A DNA stretch of 64,000 nucleotides from Rotaria sp. Silwood1. Taxonomy: Eukaryota > Rotifera > Eurotatoria > Philodinida > Philodinidae. Below are positions 35,098-46,699 of the stretch, piece after piece (position 1 is the stretch's first letter; the number at the start of each line of letters is the position of its first letter). Position numbers and translations under genes: made by a program. The notes below the pieces were generated by a model. It saw nothing but the letters and a program-made list of their open reading frames with translations. It ran no database searches and had not been told where the DNA came from. The DNA lies in contig CAJNOP010000691.1 in NCBI GenBank assembly GCA_905250075.1, forward strand, positions 49,692 to 113,691. The letters are read 5' to 3'.

Positions 35098-36681
35098 CCC
35101 ATGTAACCACGAAACGCACAATGGGCGCGGCTAGATGCGTTTCTGTTGAAAATATTGGCGTTCTGAGGCGTTTTTATTGAAAATGCCGGCGTTTCGACGC
35201 GTTTTCGTATTAAAGAATAATGGAAACGCGTTCGGTTTGAACGCGTTTAAAGAGCATTACGAGCTTGATAGCAAAAACTGAGATGAACGCGTACACATGC
35301 GTTTTTATTTTCGTTCGAAACGCGTTGGTCTGCTCCAGACTTTTTCATGCGTTTAGAAATATACTCAACAATTAAAAGAAGCTATTTACCAGCCGCTAAA
35401 AATGCTTTTTGTTTATTATTTCTAATTTGTGTTAGTCAAAATATATTGAATATTTATTGGCATTATTTGGAAAAAAAGGAATGCAAAAAACAAGCCGATC
35501 TTTTTAAATTAAAATTTACAATTTTTTTGTTGAATAGATGACAAAAAATATCCTTTCATTTTTGTTTGAAATAAGTTGATGCGTGTTGAATTGTCAATAT
35601 ATATATAACGATGTTTGAATTATTAAAAATTAAAAATATTATTCAAATTATAAGTTTTCTACATTTAAAAAAATAATATTAATACAAATAGTTTTGTTTA
35701 TATTTAATGATATAATAATAAATGGCCTTTTATTTGGTTTTATAAAGTAAAAAAAAATGAGTCTTTCATTTTTAGAAAATAAAAATTTGGTGATCTTTTT
35801 TTACGTAAAAATCTAAGATTTTATTTTTTCCATATATTTCAGAGAAAACTGTATTATCTTCATTTTAAATTGTATAATTGTCTAACTTTAAATAAACTAT
35901 TTTCATTCTTTAATTTCTCTATTTTGTAAAAAAATAAAGAAACTTAATCTTCTTTATTTTATGAAGATAAGGATTTTATTTTGAAAATATAAATATTTTA
36001 TTTAATAAATATTATAAATTTAAATATTTTACATATGATTATTTTATGAAATACAGATAAATCATAAATAAAATATTCATATTTATAATATTTACAAAAT
36101 AAAAATAAATAAAAAAATCTTCATTTTTTAAAATTGAAATCTTAAAATCTTCATTTTTATTTCATAAATGTAAATTTTCTATTTTATGGATATTATAAAT
36201 ATAAATATTTTATTTATAATTATTTCACGAAGTAAAGATAAATCACAATATCTGCATTGTGAAACCTTATATTAAAGAGAGAAAAAAGAATTATTCATTT
36301 GGTTCAATGATATAGAAACACTTTCGAGGCATGGATGGCTCAGAGCTAGTTCTGCTTGGTTCGCAATCAGTTGGTCGCGTGTTCAAATCTCGGTTCAAGT
36401 TGTCGCTGAAAAATTACCATTCGGTCGCTGACAGGATTTGAGTCTTATATCATAGCTCGCTATGGTGCGTCGGTTCGATTCCAATATAGGGTGATGATTA
36501 TTTTTGAATTTTTTTTGGGAATAAATTAAACGCACGAATTTAAACCAGTGTAGATGCGTTTATTGAATGAAATGCGTTTGAACGCCCTAAAATGTTGCAT
36601 TTTGGACGCGTTTTAACGCGTCACGTTATATTGCACAAACGCTCGGAAACGCGTCACTAATCCTAAAAATGGTTACATGGG
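35098..36681. mobile_element. DNA transposon with CCCATGTAACC ends and ACGCGTTT subterminal repeats
   Basis: Perfect 11-bp inverted ends CCCATGTAACC (35098-35108 and 36671-36681). Subterminal zones 35110-35350 and 36520-36655 are crowded with GACGCGTTTT and AACGCGTC words in both orientations. The middle (35550-36280) is extremely AT-rich. A tRNA-like stretch lies at 36325-36400. There is no transposase and no clear target duplication, so the superfamily is unknown. Confidence 0.75.
36325..36485 (+). other. tRNA-like repeat head
   Basis: GGATGGCTCAGAGCTAG resembles an A box and GTGTTCAAATCTCGG a B box; a second B-box-like GGTTCGATTCC is at 36464. The arms do not pair as in a working tRNA. 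It probably represents a SINE or tRNA pseudogene carried inside the transposon. Confidence 0.4.
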
Positions 36682-36818
36682 TTTTAAATAAACTTCTGTA
36701 CGAACAAAATCAGCATGTTTCTTTTTTCTCTGTATTAAAAAGGATAGATAGGTGTGAAGGTTCAAAGAAAACAAAGAAATTAAATCTGAATTAATAAGAC
36801 AAATCAGAAAAATCTAAT

Positions 36819-37704
36819 TAGTGCGCGACAAAAGTTTCGCCCCTATAGGAACTCGTTCATCTCGCATATAATTAGAAGACAGAAAAACTTGATATTGTCA
36901 CTGCACATAGCATTTCCTGGCAACTCATTACTCATCTTCAGCTCCTATATTTTGTTATTATTATCCTTCAGATTCATCATTGATTAATTAAGAGAAGTAA
37001 AAAATATGACATCTGACATGTGAATAATGCTTATCTGCTCTAACATAAATCTAAAAGCCAGTGAAGCACTTCGTAGTGATCACTGAATAATTACTTATGG
37101 TTTTGCTCGTTTACATGAAATAAGACTATGGACTGAACCTGATGGCTACATCACAAAATTTCTCTCGTCAGAGATCAACAACAGTTAGTCGACAATTCTA
37201 TATTGAAACACTCAACTGGAGCTTCCAATCATAACGTCTTCAACGAATTCAGTGGTTGAGTCAGCTGACGTGCATTGATAGGTACATAGATCTCTAAGCT
37301 ACAAATGACGCAAACAATACGCTTGTATCAAAGCAGCTAATGTGTATGATCAACGAAACTCAATTATCAGATTGGCCATCTCATTCACCTGAATGCAATG
37401 TCATCAAGTATCATGGACACTTGCTCTCACAAACAGACAGCAAAGCATAACCAACTTGTCAAGGGGAGAGCTAAAAGCAGGACTCGATCAGACATGTCAC
37501 CGGTTCGGACAAAATGCTGTCGAACAGGGTATTTCATATACTTCTGCTTTATCCAACGAAGAAACAAGCAGTTTAAAAAAATCAGAATACTCATAGTGTA
37601 TGTCTCTAAGGCTTCTGTGTATGTATATGTTGCATTCTAAACCTCGTTATCGAAATAAACTAATATATTCATTTCAATAGGGATGAAACTTCTGTCGCGC
37701 ACTA
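36819..37704 (+). mobile_element. Tc1/mariner-like transposon remnant
   Basis: The element spans 36821-37702 with TA on both sides. The ends are about 25-bp inverted repeats starting GTGCGCGACA and continuing AAAGTTTCGCCCCTAT (left) or GAAGTTTCATCCCTAT (right, complemented). Inside, near 37367-37405, the plus strand reads S-D-W-P-S-H-S-P-E-C-N, a decayed form of the D-W-P-x-x-S-P-D-x-N motif of Tc1/mariner transposases. The rest of the transposase is broken and shortened, so the copy is dead. Confidence 0.75.
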
Positions 37705-40700
37705 AATAATTGCAGAATAAATATAAGAAAATTCTAAAAAACAGAAGAGATAATTTGTACTAATATGAACAATATTCGATCAATCACTTTCTATTTATCT
37801 TTGTAGTTCAGAATCAGCAATATTTTTCTCATAGGCGATATAGTTACTTTTATTTTTATAAAACCCAGTAAGTCTCGATTCGAACCATATAAGATTATTG
37901 ACAATTTATGTCACGATAAGTTGATGGCTTGTTTTTTAAGATAATCATGAATCTACATCAAGCATATCAAGCTTTCGACACATTAGAAGACGCCTCCTCT
38001 AATAGTTGATTTTTCAGTTTTACTACCATGTTTGTACTTTTTGTTTCTATATACGCATTTCTAATCTTTGCTTCAAAAATATTTCTCTGTTGTTTCTGAC
38101 ATTCAAGGCAGTCTGTATTTGAGTAATATAAAATGTAATTAACAGACGTATGTATACGGTATGTGAAAAGTAATGCCTGTTATGATCAAGTTCAGTTATT
38201 TGTCATTTGCTTTCTTCTCTTTTCACTAATAGTCAACTATATGATTGTTTTCATAACTGAATAAAAATAGAACATTTCTTATAGATAATGTTCTTAAACT
38301 CAAATTCCCATCTATTGCCATTACATATTTGTCATGATCACATTGTTCAAGAATCTGATTCAGGAAGGGTTGAAGAAATCATAGGTTCAATGATGAAAAC
38401 TCAATACAAACGGCTGATCATGAAGGACATGCTGAAAAATCCGAAACTGTTTTTTTCTATTCGATCGTATGCAATAACAACATTTTATGAATAAGTTCTT
38501 TTATTTAGTGAAAAATATTCCTACTATGATGTGTAAATTAATCGTATTTTGTGTGGTTTAGTACATTTTATGATTAAGATACTTGTTTTGTAAAATGTTC
38601 TTTTGTAAGAGAATATAGGCGGTTTTCGTTAACGATAATAGCATAGAAAAATGAAAAAACATTTACTAACAACATAACCAACATAAAAAGACTTATAAAA
38701 ATTAAATCGTTGAGGGTAACAAAATCTATGATTTTTTTAGGGACATAGTTGAAGATCCCTTTGCAACTTATGAACGATAAGACAGAATAGAAGACTTGAG
38801 GTCTTATAATGTATCGACGACTTTAATGCTAGGAATAAACACACTAGCTAAATTCAATAGAAAAAAGTAGCTCAAATACAAAAAGTTAAGTAGTTTCTTT
38901 AAAAGAGTGTATAGGACGGATAACATCAAACTGTTTTTTTCTCTTTGTATGAAGTAGATTAACGTATGCTTGTTTTGTTAAATATGTCAAAATAACTGAA
39001 CTTTCAACAAGTTCTATATACATTAGATAAAACATGTCATATTGATTGGTGATGCGAACCCTATTAACAAAAATTGACTTTGAACGAAGATGAAAACATT
39101 ACATTTTCAGATCTTCGTAGTCTTATACTATTTCATTTGAACATTTTAATGAAACTGTTCTATAGTGTTTTGTCATTTGTAATAAAATTTTATGTAGAAT
39201 GAATTCATTCTTACAACACGTTGAATAATAATGTGGGATGCTACAGTTAACTTATTACAAAGGTAGTTGGAACTGAAATTATAGTACAAATCACGTCGAT
39301 GATATGAAATTATTCGATAATTGATTGCACATGAAACCATTTTGTCTGTATCTAGATTGGAGATATTCTCATTGTGATAGACTCAAGTTGTTGAAGGTAC
39401 TCCCAATTGTTATTGTTTAATGAAAAAATCATTTTACTCATATGTTCCCTTCTGTTGTCGACGATATAATTCTATCTTTCTGTTTATCTCTTGGAAAAAT
39501 TTCTTATTTGTTTATGACGTGTCATTACATCTTTTTTTTTTCAACATGATATTTAGATGAGAAAGGGGTAAGTGATAGTTATATTTTATTTTGTCTCTTA
39601 TTTTCTTTTATTTTTAATTTTTTCGAGAAAATTTACAAGAAAAAGAAGCATTCTATACTGAATAGTTAAATTCATATATGTTGACAAAGAAAAACTTATG
39701 ATTGAACATCTACGAAAGGAAAATTTTTGATTGTTCTTACCTAACTTCGAAGTGTTGTAAAGATGATACTGATAATGACCGATAATCATCTAAATTGAAA
39801 TACTCCATTTCATATGTATGCCATATTTAATCGATATTTTGTAACAGTTCAATAAAATGTTTTAATAGAATATCTCAGGTGATGAATCATTTCGTTTGAG
39901 ATGAAAGCAAATTTTGAAATTCAGATTTGAGGTTTATATGCGTTACATTTTTATGAACTCAGGATGCTTTTCTCCAAGAAGAAGAGACGCTTCCATCAGG
40001 AAAAGGGGACAATTGATTCAAAGCATGACTCATGTATCGAGAAGACGACGAAAGAAGAGCTAGAAGTGCCATACTATGGCATAGAATTTTGTGGATAATG
40101 GCTACTTAATGATACGACTTATGTTTTGAAATTGACTATTTCCTACTTAATTTATTTTATTTGAGCAGTATGAATTTGATTGAAGATAGAAGAGAGTGTA
40201 GACTAATTGTGCATTTTACATGATAAAAGAATCAGATAATAACTGTGGACATGGTTTTTGTGTGAAAAAGTGCATAGATTTTCGTTGGTCGAACCATTCT
40301 TTGCACATCTCAGTAAGGATTTGTCATTCATCGAAACAGTGACTGGCACGAAAATTATGCCCATAATTTGGCGAACTTCTCTAGCATTTGGTATCGTTAT
40401 TGATGATTTTGACCTAATTGAACGAACATAACTTCACCAATCATTTTCATGTTGTTGATGATTATTATGATTTGAACTTCAATCATTGCGCTTAACGACT
40501 TGAATATACGTCACATGCAACACATAGTACTCACTCTTCGCTGTAATACATAGTCGATATGACGTTGTTTATCACTGAGTTTTTCGGTACTGATGAGCAA
40601 ACTAGTCAAAATAGACTTTGCAGAGATTTATTAAGAATAATTAATATTTGTGATTGATTCGTAGATGAATCTTCTGTATTTTACCAGCAGCTGATATTTT

Positions 40701-40800
40701 AAGTTTATTGATTGAATGAGAAATAACTTTTCACTCCTAGAATATTAATCTATTCCTATTTTGACCAACGAAAATTATAAATTATAGACCACTACATTAA
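37705..40800. other. Gene-free stretch
   Basis: No gene recognised. The frame at 38288-38494 (68 codons) has no recognisable domain. The sequence is AT-rich single-copy-looking DNA. Confidence 0.45.
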
Positions 40801-40943
40801 GGGTGTGGGTGGGTAGGTGTGTGAATGTGGATGTGGGCTACAATAATATGCATACACACCCACAGCCACACCCACCCACACAATCACACCCACATCCACA
40901 CTCACATCCTCACACCCTCACACCCACACCCACATCCACATCC
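40801..40943. repeat. Telomere-like fold-back hairpin, long C-rich arm
   Basis: The left arm begins GGGTGTGGGTGGGTAGGTGT; the right arm is about 85 bases of CCCACA variants, much longer than the left, as if one arm had expanded by slippage. Confidence 0.8.
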
Positions 40944-41199
40944 TTTTTTTCAACTAAATACCGAGCTTCATTCAACATGAATTTTCAAGAACTAATTCAT
41001 GTTTATCCTAGCGCACAGCATCCTATAGAGCACCGTTAAACTTGAACGAGGTACTTGGACCATTGTTCGAACATAGATTATATGAAGAGGCAATATATTT
41101 GAAATAGAGTCGAAAGTTTCAGTTACATTCATATTTATATATGTAGTTCGAGGGTAAAATAGTTAAAATGAAAGCTTTTGTTTTTCTATTGAGTTTTCA

Positions 41200-41601
41200 T
41201 CAGTAACCGAAAACGTTTTCATTAGCATAAGCGATATACAAGAAACCATCGTCGTGCTTATGTTCTGCATAGATCTCACTCATGGTCGACGTTAGTTGTG
41301 GGATAGTCCATTGCTGCGTGGAACTAAACAAAAAGTTGAGCCTTCCAGGCTTATGGTTGTTGACAAAGATGAAAAGGGCGTCTGTGAGTTGCAGTTGAAT
41401 ACGCTTCCGAATGATCCACAAAAATTGTCCGAAATTAATGTCGTTTGGAACCAGAAATTTTTGGTTACCAATATCCCGTATTTGAGATTTTGGTTCTCGT
41501 TCAACAATCACCGGAATACGTTCTGAATATCGATTGTGAATCCTTTCGAAATCTTGCTTACGTTGTTCAAATGAATTTTCTTCTTTGAATTTGAACTTCA
41601 T
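41200..41601 (-). CDS. ATG8 family (GABARAP/LC3-like) autophagy protein
   Basis: A ubiquitin-like modifier that is joined to phosphatidylethanolamine on the autophagosome membrane and recruits cargo receptors. From the ATG at 41601 it reads 133 residues: FKEENSFEQRKQDFERIHNR (N-terminal helices), RIPVIVEREPKSQI, QKFLVPNDINFGQFLWIIRK (LIR-binding pocket region) and DALFIFVNN, closing with FLYIAYANENVFGY. Gly132 followed by a single Tyr is the site an ATG4 protease would cut to expose the glycine. The protein has about 17 extra residues (83-99) between FVNN and TIPQL that GABARAP/LC3 lack; the insert keeps the frame and I found no GT-AG pair that would splice it out. The open frame extends 40 codons upstream to 41721, but homology starts at 41601. 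There is no intron, so a retrocopy is possible. Confidence 0.88.
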   Translation of the reverse strand: MKFKFKEENSFEQRKQDFERIHNRYSERIPVIVEREPKSQIRDIGNQKFLVPNDINFGQFLWIIRKRIQLQLTDALFIFVNNHKPGRLNFLFSSTQQWTIPQLTSTMSEIYAEHKHDDGFLYIAYANENVFGY

Positions 41602-42054
41602 TGTATGGGCAAAGTATGAAATGTGAAGAAACAATGCAAGCTGTGTAATCGTACTTTGTTGTCTGTGCTGTTGTATAACAAATGATAATATATTAGGTAA
41701 ATCGTCACAGGGTATTTTCACTTTCTATTCGGAGTATGTGTCATTCTCGCTGTTTGCTATTCATCGTGTTCTGTACTTTGCTTCTGTTTTCATTTTTTGA
41801 TTGTGAAAAAATGACGACATATCTTCATACAATGCATATGACTAATCTTTTATGTTTTCGTAATAACGTTGGAGAAGTAATCAACAAGCAACATTGTAGT
41901 TGACTGCTTTCATTTACTTTCTCTTCGTATTCCCTAAAAGAGAACAGCATAAAATTAACACGTGATCATACGAATACAATTGTGTTTTCGTTGATATGGC
42001 GAGAGCAAACTTTTGAGACACTGCTGCGTAGACTACCAAGCCACAGTCTTGATA

Positions 42055-42154
42055 NNNNNNNNNNNNNNNNNNNNNNNNNNNNNNNNNNNNNNNNNNNNNN
42101 NNNNNNNNNNNNNNNNNNNNNNNNNNNNNNNNNNNNNNNNNNNNNNNNNNNNNN
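42055..42154. other. Assembly gap (100 N)
   Basis: Exactly 100 N, the usual filler for a scaffold join of unknown size. The order and distance of ATG8 and the acyl-CoA synthetase rest on this join. Confidence 0.99.
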
Positions 42155-42193
42155 CTACAAAAGGATTTCATTGATTAAGTGGCATACTTTATA

Positions 42194-45100
42194 TCAGTTA
42201 TTTAACGCTTTGATCATATGCTCGACGAGTTTGTACTTAGGAACTTTGCCCAATGAAGTTCGGGGAAAATCATCCACGAATTGAATGTGCTTTGGTATTA
42301 TGAATGCATATAACTTGTCGCTAAGGAATATCTTAAGTTCTTCAGCTTCGCATGTCATTCCAGGTTTGAGTGCCACAAATGCGCATACGACTTCGTCCAT
42401 AAGAGGATCGGGAATGCCAAATACGTGAACTTCGGCTACGCTTGGATGTTCATAAATAGCTCGCTCAATTTCTAGTGGATAAATATTAAGACCGCTTTGA
42501 ATAATCATGTCCTTTTTTCGACCGACAAAGAACAAGTATCCCTCTTCATCCATAGTAGCTATGTCGCCTGTTCGAAGCCATCCACTATTATTTATAGCCT
42601 CTATCGTTTGTTCAGGGTCATTATAGTAGCCACGCATGATTGAATAACCACGAGCCCATATTTCTCCTTCGGATCCGATTGGAAGTGTTGTTCCATCGTT
42701 GTTAACGATTTTGAGCTCAATATGTGGTAGACATCGGCCAAGTGATGTATGCCGTCGATTGTCATTATGATCGACATAGAGACTACTAGTAAGAAAATTG
42801 CCACTCTCGGTTAGACCATATTCTTGACCAGTTCGACCTATGTGAAGTTCTGTTTCAAGCATGCGCAAGAAGTCTGGCTGCACAGATGTTGCGCCAACAC
42901 CAACATATTGTAACGAGCCCAAATCATAGTTGTGTCGATTTGGATGTGCCAGAATTAAGCGAAAGAATGCAGGATCACTAAACATAGATGTGCATTTTTC
43001 CTCATGAATTGCACACATGGTGGCTTCAGAATCACGGTTTGGAGACGGTATGATGATTTTGCAACGATTCGCCGATGGCAGAAGACAACCCAAGAGACCG
43101 GAAGACATATGGTGCATCGCTAGATGTGAACAATGCCGCGATATGTACGAACCATAGTGAAATGTAAACATTGCGATAGTGTTAAACACTCCGAAATTCG
43201 TATAAGTCACCGCTTTAGGTTGCCCCGTTGAACCTGAAGTCAGAAAAATTGACAGCGGCAGCTCTGGGTCTACTGGCTGTATTTCATGTTGGGTTGAACG
43301 TTGCTTGTTTTGTATGATCAATTCATTGTACAAATGTGTATTTCGAATACCAGCAAGCGGATTTTGATCCAATCCCACCAAAACGATATGCTTGAGAGTC
43401 GGTACACTCTTCCACGATTCTTCTTCGAGATCAGTAACTGCCAATTTCAGCGTGCTTAGCGCACTATCGGTTCCAGCAATTACAATACCCTTGCAGCCAA
43501 CTTTATTAAGACCATAGGCCACTTCACGTGCAACGTAAGCAGGATTCATGTGTAACTAGGAACAAATCGTTAAACTAATTTTATCAGTGACAAAAAAATT
43601 GATTTCTCAAGTAGATTAAATTGCTGAGATTCTCCACATAGGCATTCGTAGAATTGAAAGCAAAGAGCACAAAAAAGTCAATGCTTTTCATTTTTTCCCA
43701 TTTAAATACTTTAACTAATGAGAACTACTCTTAGAGCATATGGAAGAAAATATCTATATTGATGAAGTGACAATCCAAATCTCCTTACTAATTGTTCAGT
43801 ACTAAAACACTTTCACTTAGTATTAGAACTCAGTCAGTTCTACTCACAGGGAAGATGCATCAACTGATAAATTTCTCTCCATTCGAAACCTAGTCGACTA
43901 TAGGTAACCAACCATACTGAATCCGAATAATGAAGTCTCAGCTGCTTATAGGCTTCTGGAGACTCAAGTTTTGAAAAAGCTGGTTTTCTACGGAAACAAC
44001 TTCTTTTGCCAAAAAAAATTTCTGATCGACCCAAGTTGTATACCACATCGAGTTGTCTATAGATATCTGTTTTTTTTTAAATTTTTGAACCATTAATGAG
44101 TTCACTAAAATACGCGAAGCTAGACATGTTTTGAAGAGTTTTAGTTGCTTTCGCATTTTTATCTCTGAATGGCTTGTTAATCCGTCTCTGTTGGAAATTT
44201 CAGATTATATTATATTAGTTGTTACTTTCAAAAGAAACATTAAAAAATCCACACCCACAATCTACAGAAAACGTTGAATTACTAAAACTTTTTTTAGATC
44301 GAATTTCCATAGTCTCTTGGTTTCGGTTTGCGCTTCTGTCAGATGAGATTTCAAAGTATTTTAAGTTCTAGTACAACGAATATTTTTTCTTTGCATAACA
44401 AGAGCCACTTTTTGTCTATATAAAAAGAAAGCAATTATTTGTAGACACAGCCCCTTATCTGATATGGAAAATACTCAGAGATGAAAATGCAAAAACCACT
44501 AAAAATCTACAACCATATCAAGTTTTAAGTGTTTTAATGAACTCATGAATGGTTCACAAATTGAAAAAATAGACTTCGATGGACAACTTGATATGCTCTA
44601 CAACTTGGACAGAGCAGGATATTTTTTGAAAAAGAAGTTTTTTTTCTATAGAAAAACAGTTTTTTCAGAATTTGGGTCTCTGGAAGACTATAAGCAGCTG
44701 AGACTCTGATATTCGAATTCACTATGGTTGGTTACCTATAGTCGAGTAGGTTTCGAATGGAAAGCGATTTATCAGTTGGTAGATCTTTCTCGTCAGTACT
44801 GACTAACTATCGATTTCACTGCTGAGTAGAGTACTGGATAACCTGGCAGTAGTATGATAAAACTGAATCTAGTATGGAAATTTTGCATTCATTACTAGAT
44901 TTCTATAAAAAGTGTAAGAATATTGCTTTCAATATTGAACTACTAAAAATAATACTAACTGCATTTTTGACTATAGTCTTACTAATGCTAGAAGCCACTT
45001 TAGCTCTAATCAACTATGTCAATCAATCAAATATTTACTTATTTCGTATCAATGCATGATTTAGATCAAACATTTTTTTAGTCAGTCTGTCGAGGATCAT

Positions 45101-46694
45101 CATTAGGATGGCAAACTGATTGATAGAATAATCGGCGAAGCAATCTGTCGATCAAAATATGTCGGTAAGTCAAGTTTTGCTTTTCTCATCGTACGTGTTT
45201 TTCTCTTTTCGACTCTTCGACTCGCAAGCATCGTTGAAATGGTGAACCGATAGATAGAAACACTCGATTAGGTCAATTGCTCTATCAAAAGTATAAATCG
45301 CTTTTATACTGTAGCAATATTCAATTAATAGATCATGGTGATTAGGTAAATACGCCGAACTTGCTCGATTTTCCGAGATTTTGTTACTGAGACATCGAAT
45401 TACTAATAGATTTCTGCTTCAGGATCCTACTGATGAAGCAAAGTCGCACTTTAGAATTTTTATCTGGAATGCTGACTCAAGTGGGTAGCTACAGTACATC
45501 AGCACCAAAAACTGTTAGAAGGTCCTGAGATGCTGAAAAGGTGCAGAAAGTGCTATCCTTTCGTTGATCGCGTACTGATACAGACTAAGTCAGTCTGTGA
45601 AAAGTTTCAGAATTCTTGATAACATTTCTCAGAAATATGATATTTTCAAAATATAAGAACATTGCCACAGCTATTTTAAAAAACAAGAATATTTCGAAGA
45701 ATTCATACCTTAGAGAGATTTTGTTAAAAAATTCTGCAATTATTTAATAAGTCACTTTTGTTGGGATCCTATACAAACCATGTTCTACATCGAAATTCAA
45801 AATTATGTTTTTGCTTTAAAATTAGTGCTCTGGAAGAAAACTCCCCTACAAATTCGACATTTCAGCCACAAATACTCAAAAATTCGAATGAGTCTTGGGT
45901 ACTTATGTTCTCCATATTCCCTGTCATTTGAATGTAACCATATTATAAAAACGACTCATCATGTTTGAAGGTTTGCTTGTACCCAGTTGGAGAAATCTGA
46001 TCATTGAATCTTCTCGAATTCGATCAGATTTAATGCTGAATTATGTCGAAAATAGTCAAGTTCTATCGGATGGAGTCCGGAACTCAATGGTCAGGAACCC
46101 AAAGAAGGTTTAATCGAGAAAGGACCTTATTAGATCCCACAAATTTCGATGAATGGATCCAACTAAGTTTTATGGTATCCTCTGACGAACATGAAAAGGT
46201 TCGACACGATCAGGTCGAATTTGAATCATTGCTGTTCCACAGTTGTTCTGCTCTCGAGTCACTATAATTTATTCTATATATAATAAATAATTAGGTTTAT
46301 GACGTTGATTTTAAAATTATACTGTCTAGAGTATGAGCGTGGTCGTGGAACTAGAAAAGACTCATACCCACATCCTCAAGTTCAACTTTGAAAACCATCC
46401 GAGAAAAAAAAGTTGATTTTCGTATTGTGTTGACATTACATACCTTAATCAGGCCAAGTTTGGAGGCCACATAACTGAGAACAACATTTTCAGAACAACT
46501 TGGCAACGATACCGCTAGCCGATCACCTCCCTGAAATCCAAGTTCCAGAAGAGATTTTGACAAACAGTCGATTTCATTTTTCATAGTCGCATATGTGTAT
46601 CGTTTATTGGCGGCTATTGAAACAAGACAACAGTTATATCAACATACAATTGATCAGATATACCTTTGAATACGTAACATTCATAAGCAGTCAT
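42194..46694 (-). CDS. Medium-chain acyl-CoA synthetase, ACSF2-like
   Basis: This enzyme activates fatty acids to acyl-CoA through an acyl-AMP intermediate. Exons 46664-46694, 46444-46613 and 42194-43555 join in phase to 520 residues. Motifs: the P-loop FLTSGSTGQPK (about 172-182), QEYGLTESG, GWLRTGDIATMDEEGYLFFV, GRKKDMIIQSGLNIYPLEIE and the C-terminal lysine region PRTSLGKVPKYK. The set is that of the ACSF2 branch, which is mitochondrial in animals. The first exon aligns with the family from Y-E-C-Y-V-F-K onward, so the usual leader and about 60-90 N-terminal residues are missing; either an upstream exon was not found or the gene is 5'-truncated. The second intron (43556-46443) is 2.9 kb and holds an inverted-repeat element and a weak telomere-like hairpin. 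The coding frame is intact. Confidence 0.88.
43800..44840. mobile_element. Inverted-repeat element in the ACSF2-like intron
   Basis: Arms of about 230 bp at 43800-44060 and 44570-44840 are diverged complements; the best shared block is TGGTTGGTTACCTATAGTCG. The interior is AT-rich without a coding frame. No target duplication was resolved. Confidence 0.65.
46329..46376. repeat. Weak telomere-like fold-back hairpin
   Basis: The left arm is GAGTATGAGCGTGGTCGTGG and the right arm CTCATACCCACATCCTC. It lies in the intron of the ACSF2-like gene, about 70 bp from an exon. Confidence 0.4.
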
Positions 46695-46699
46695 CCGGT

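Noticed and set aside
41240-41360. A hidden intron explaining the ATG8 insert
   Set aside because: The only plausible acceptor (TTTTTGTTTAG) pairs with GT or GC donors that either shift the frame to an early stop or remove conserved residues.
46043-46267. 74-codon plus-strand frame inside the ACSF2-like intron
   Set aside because: It has no recognisable domain, lies in an intron on the opposite strand and has a length expected by chance.
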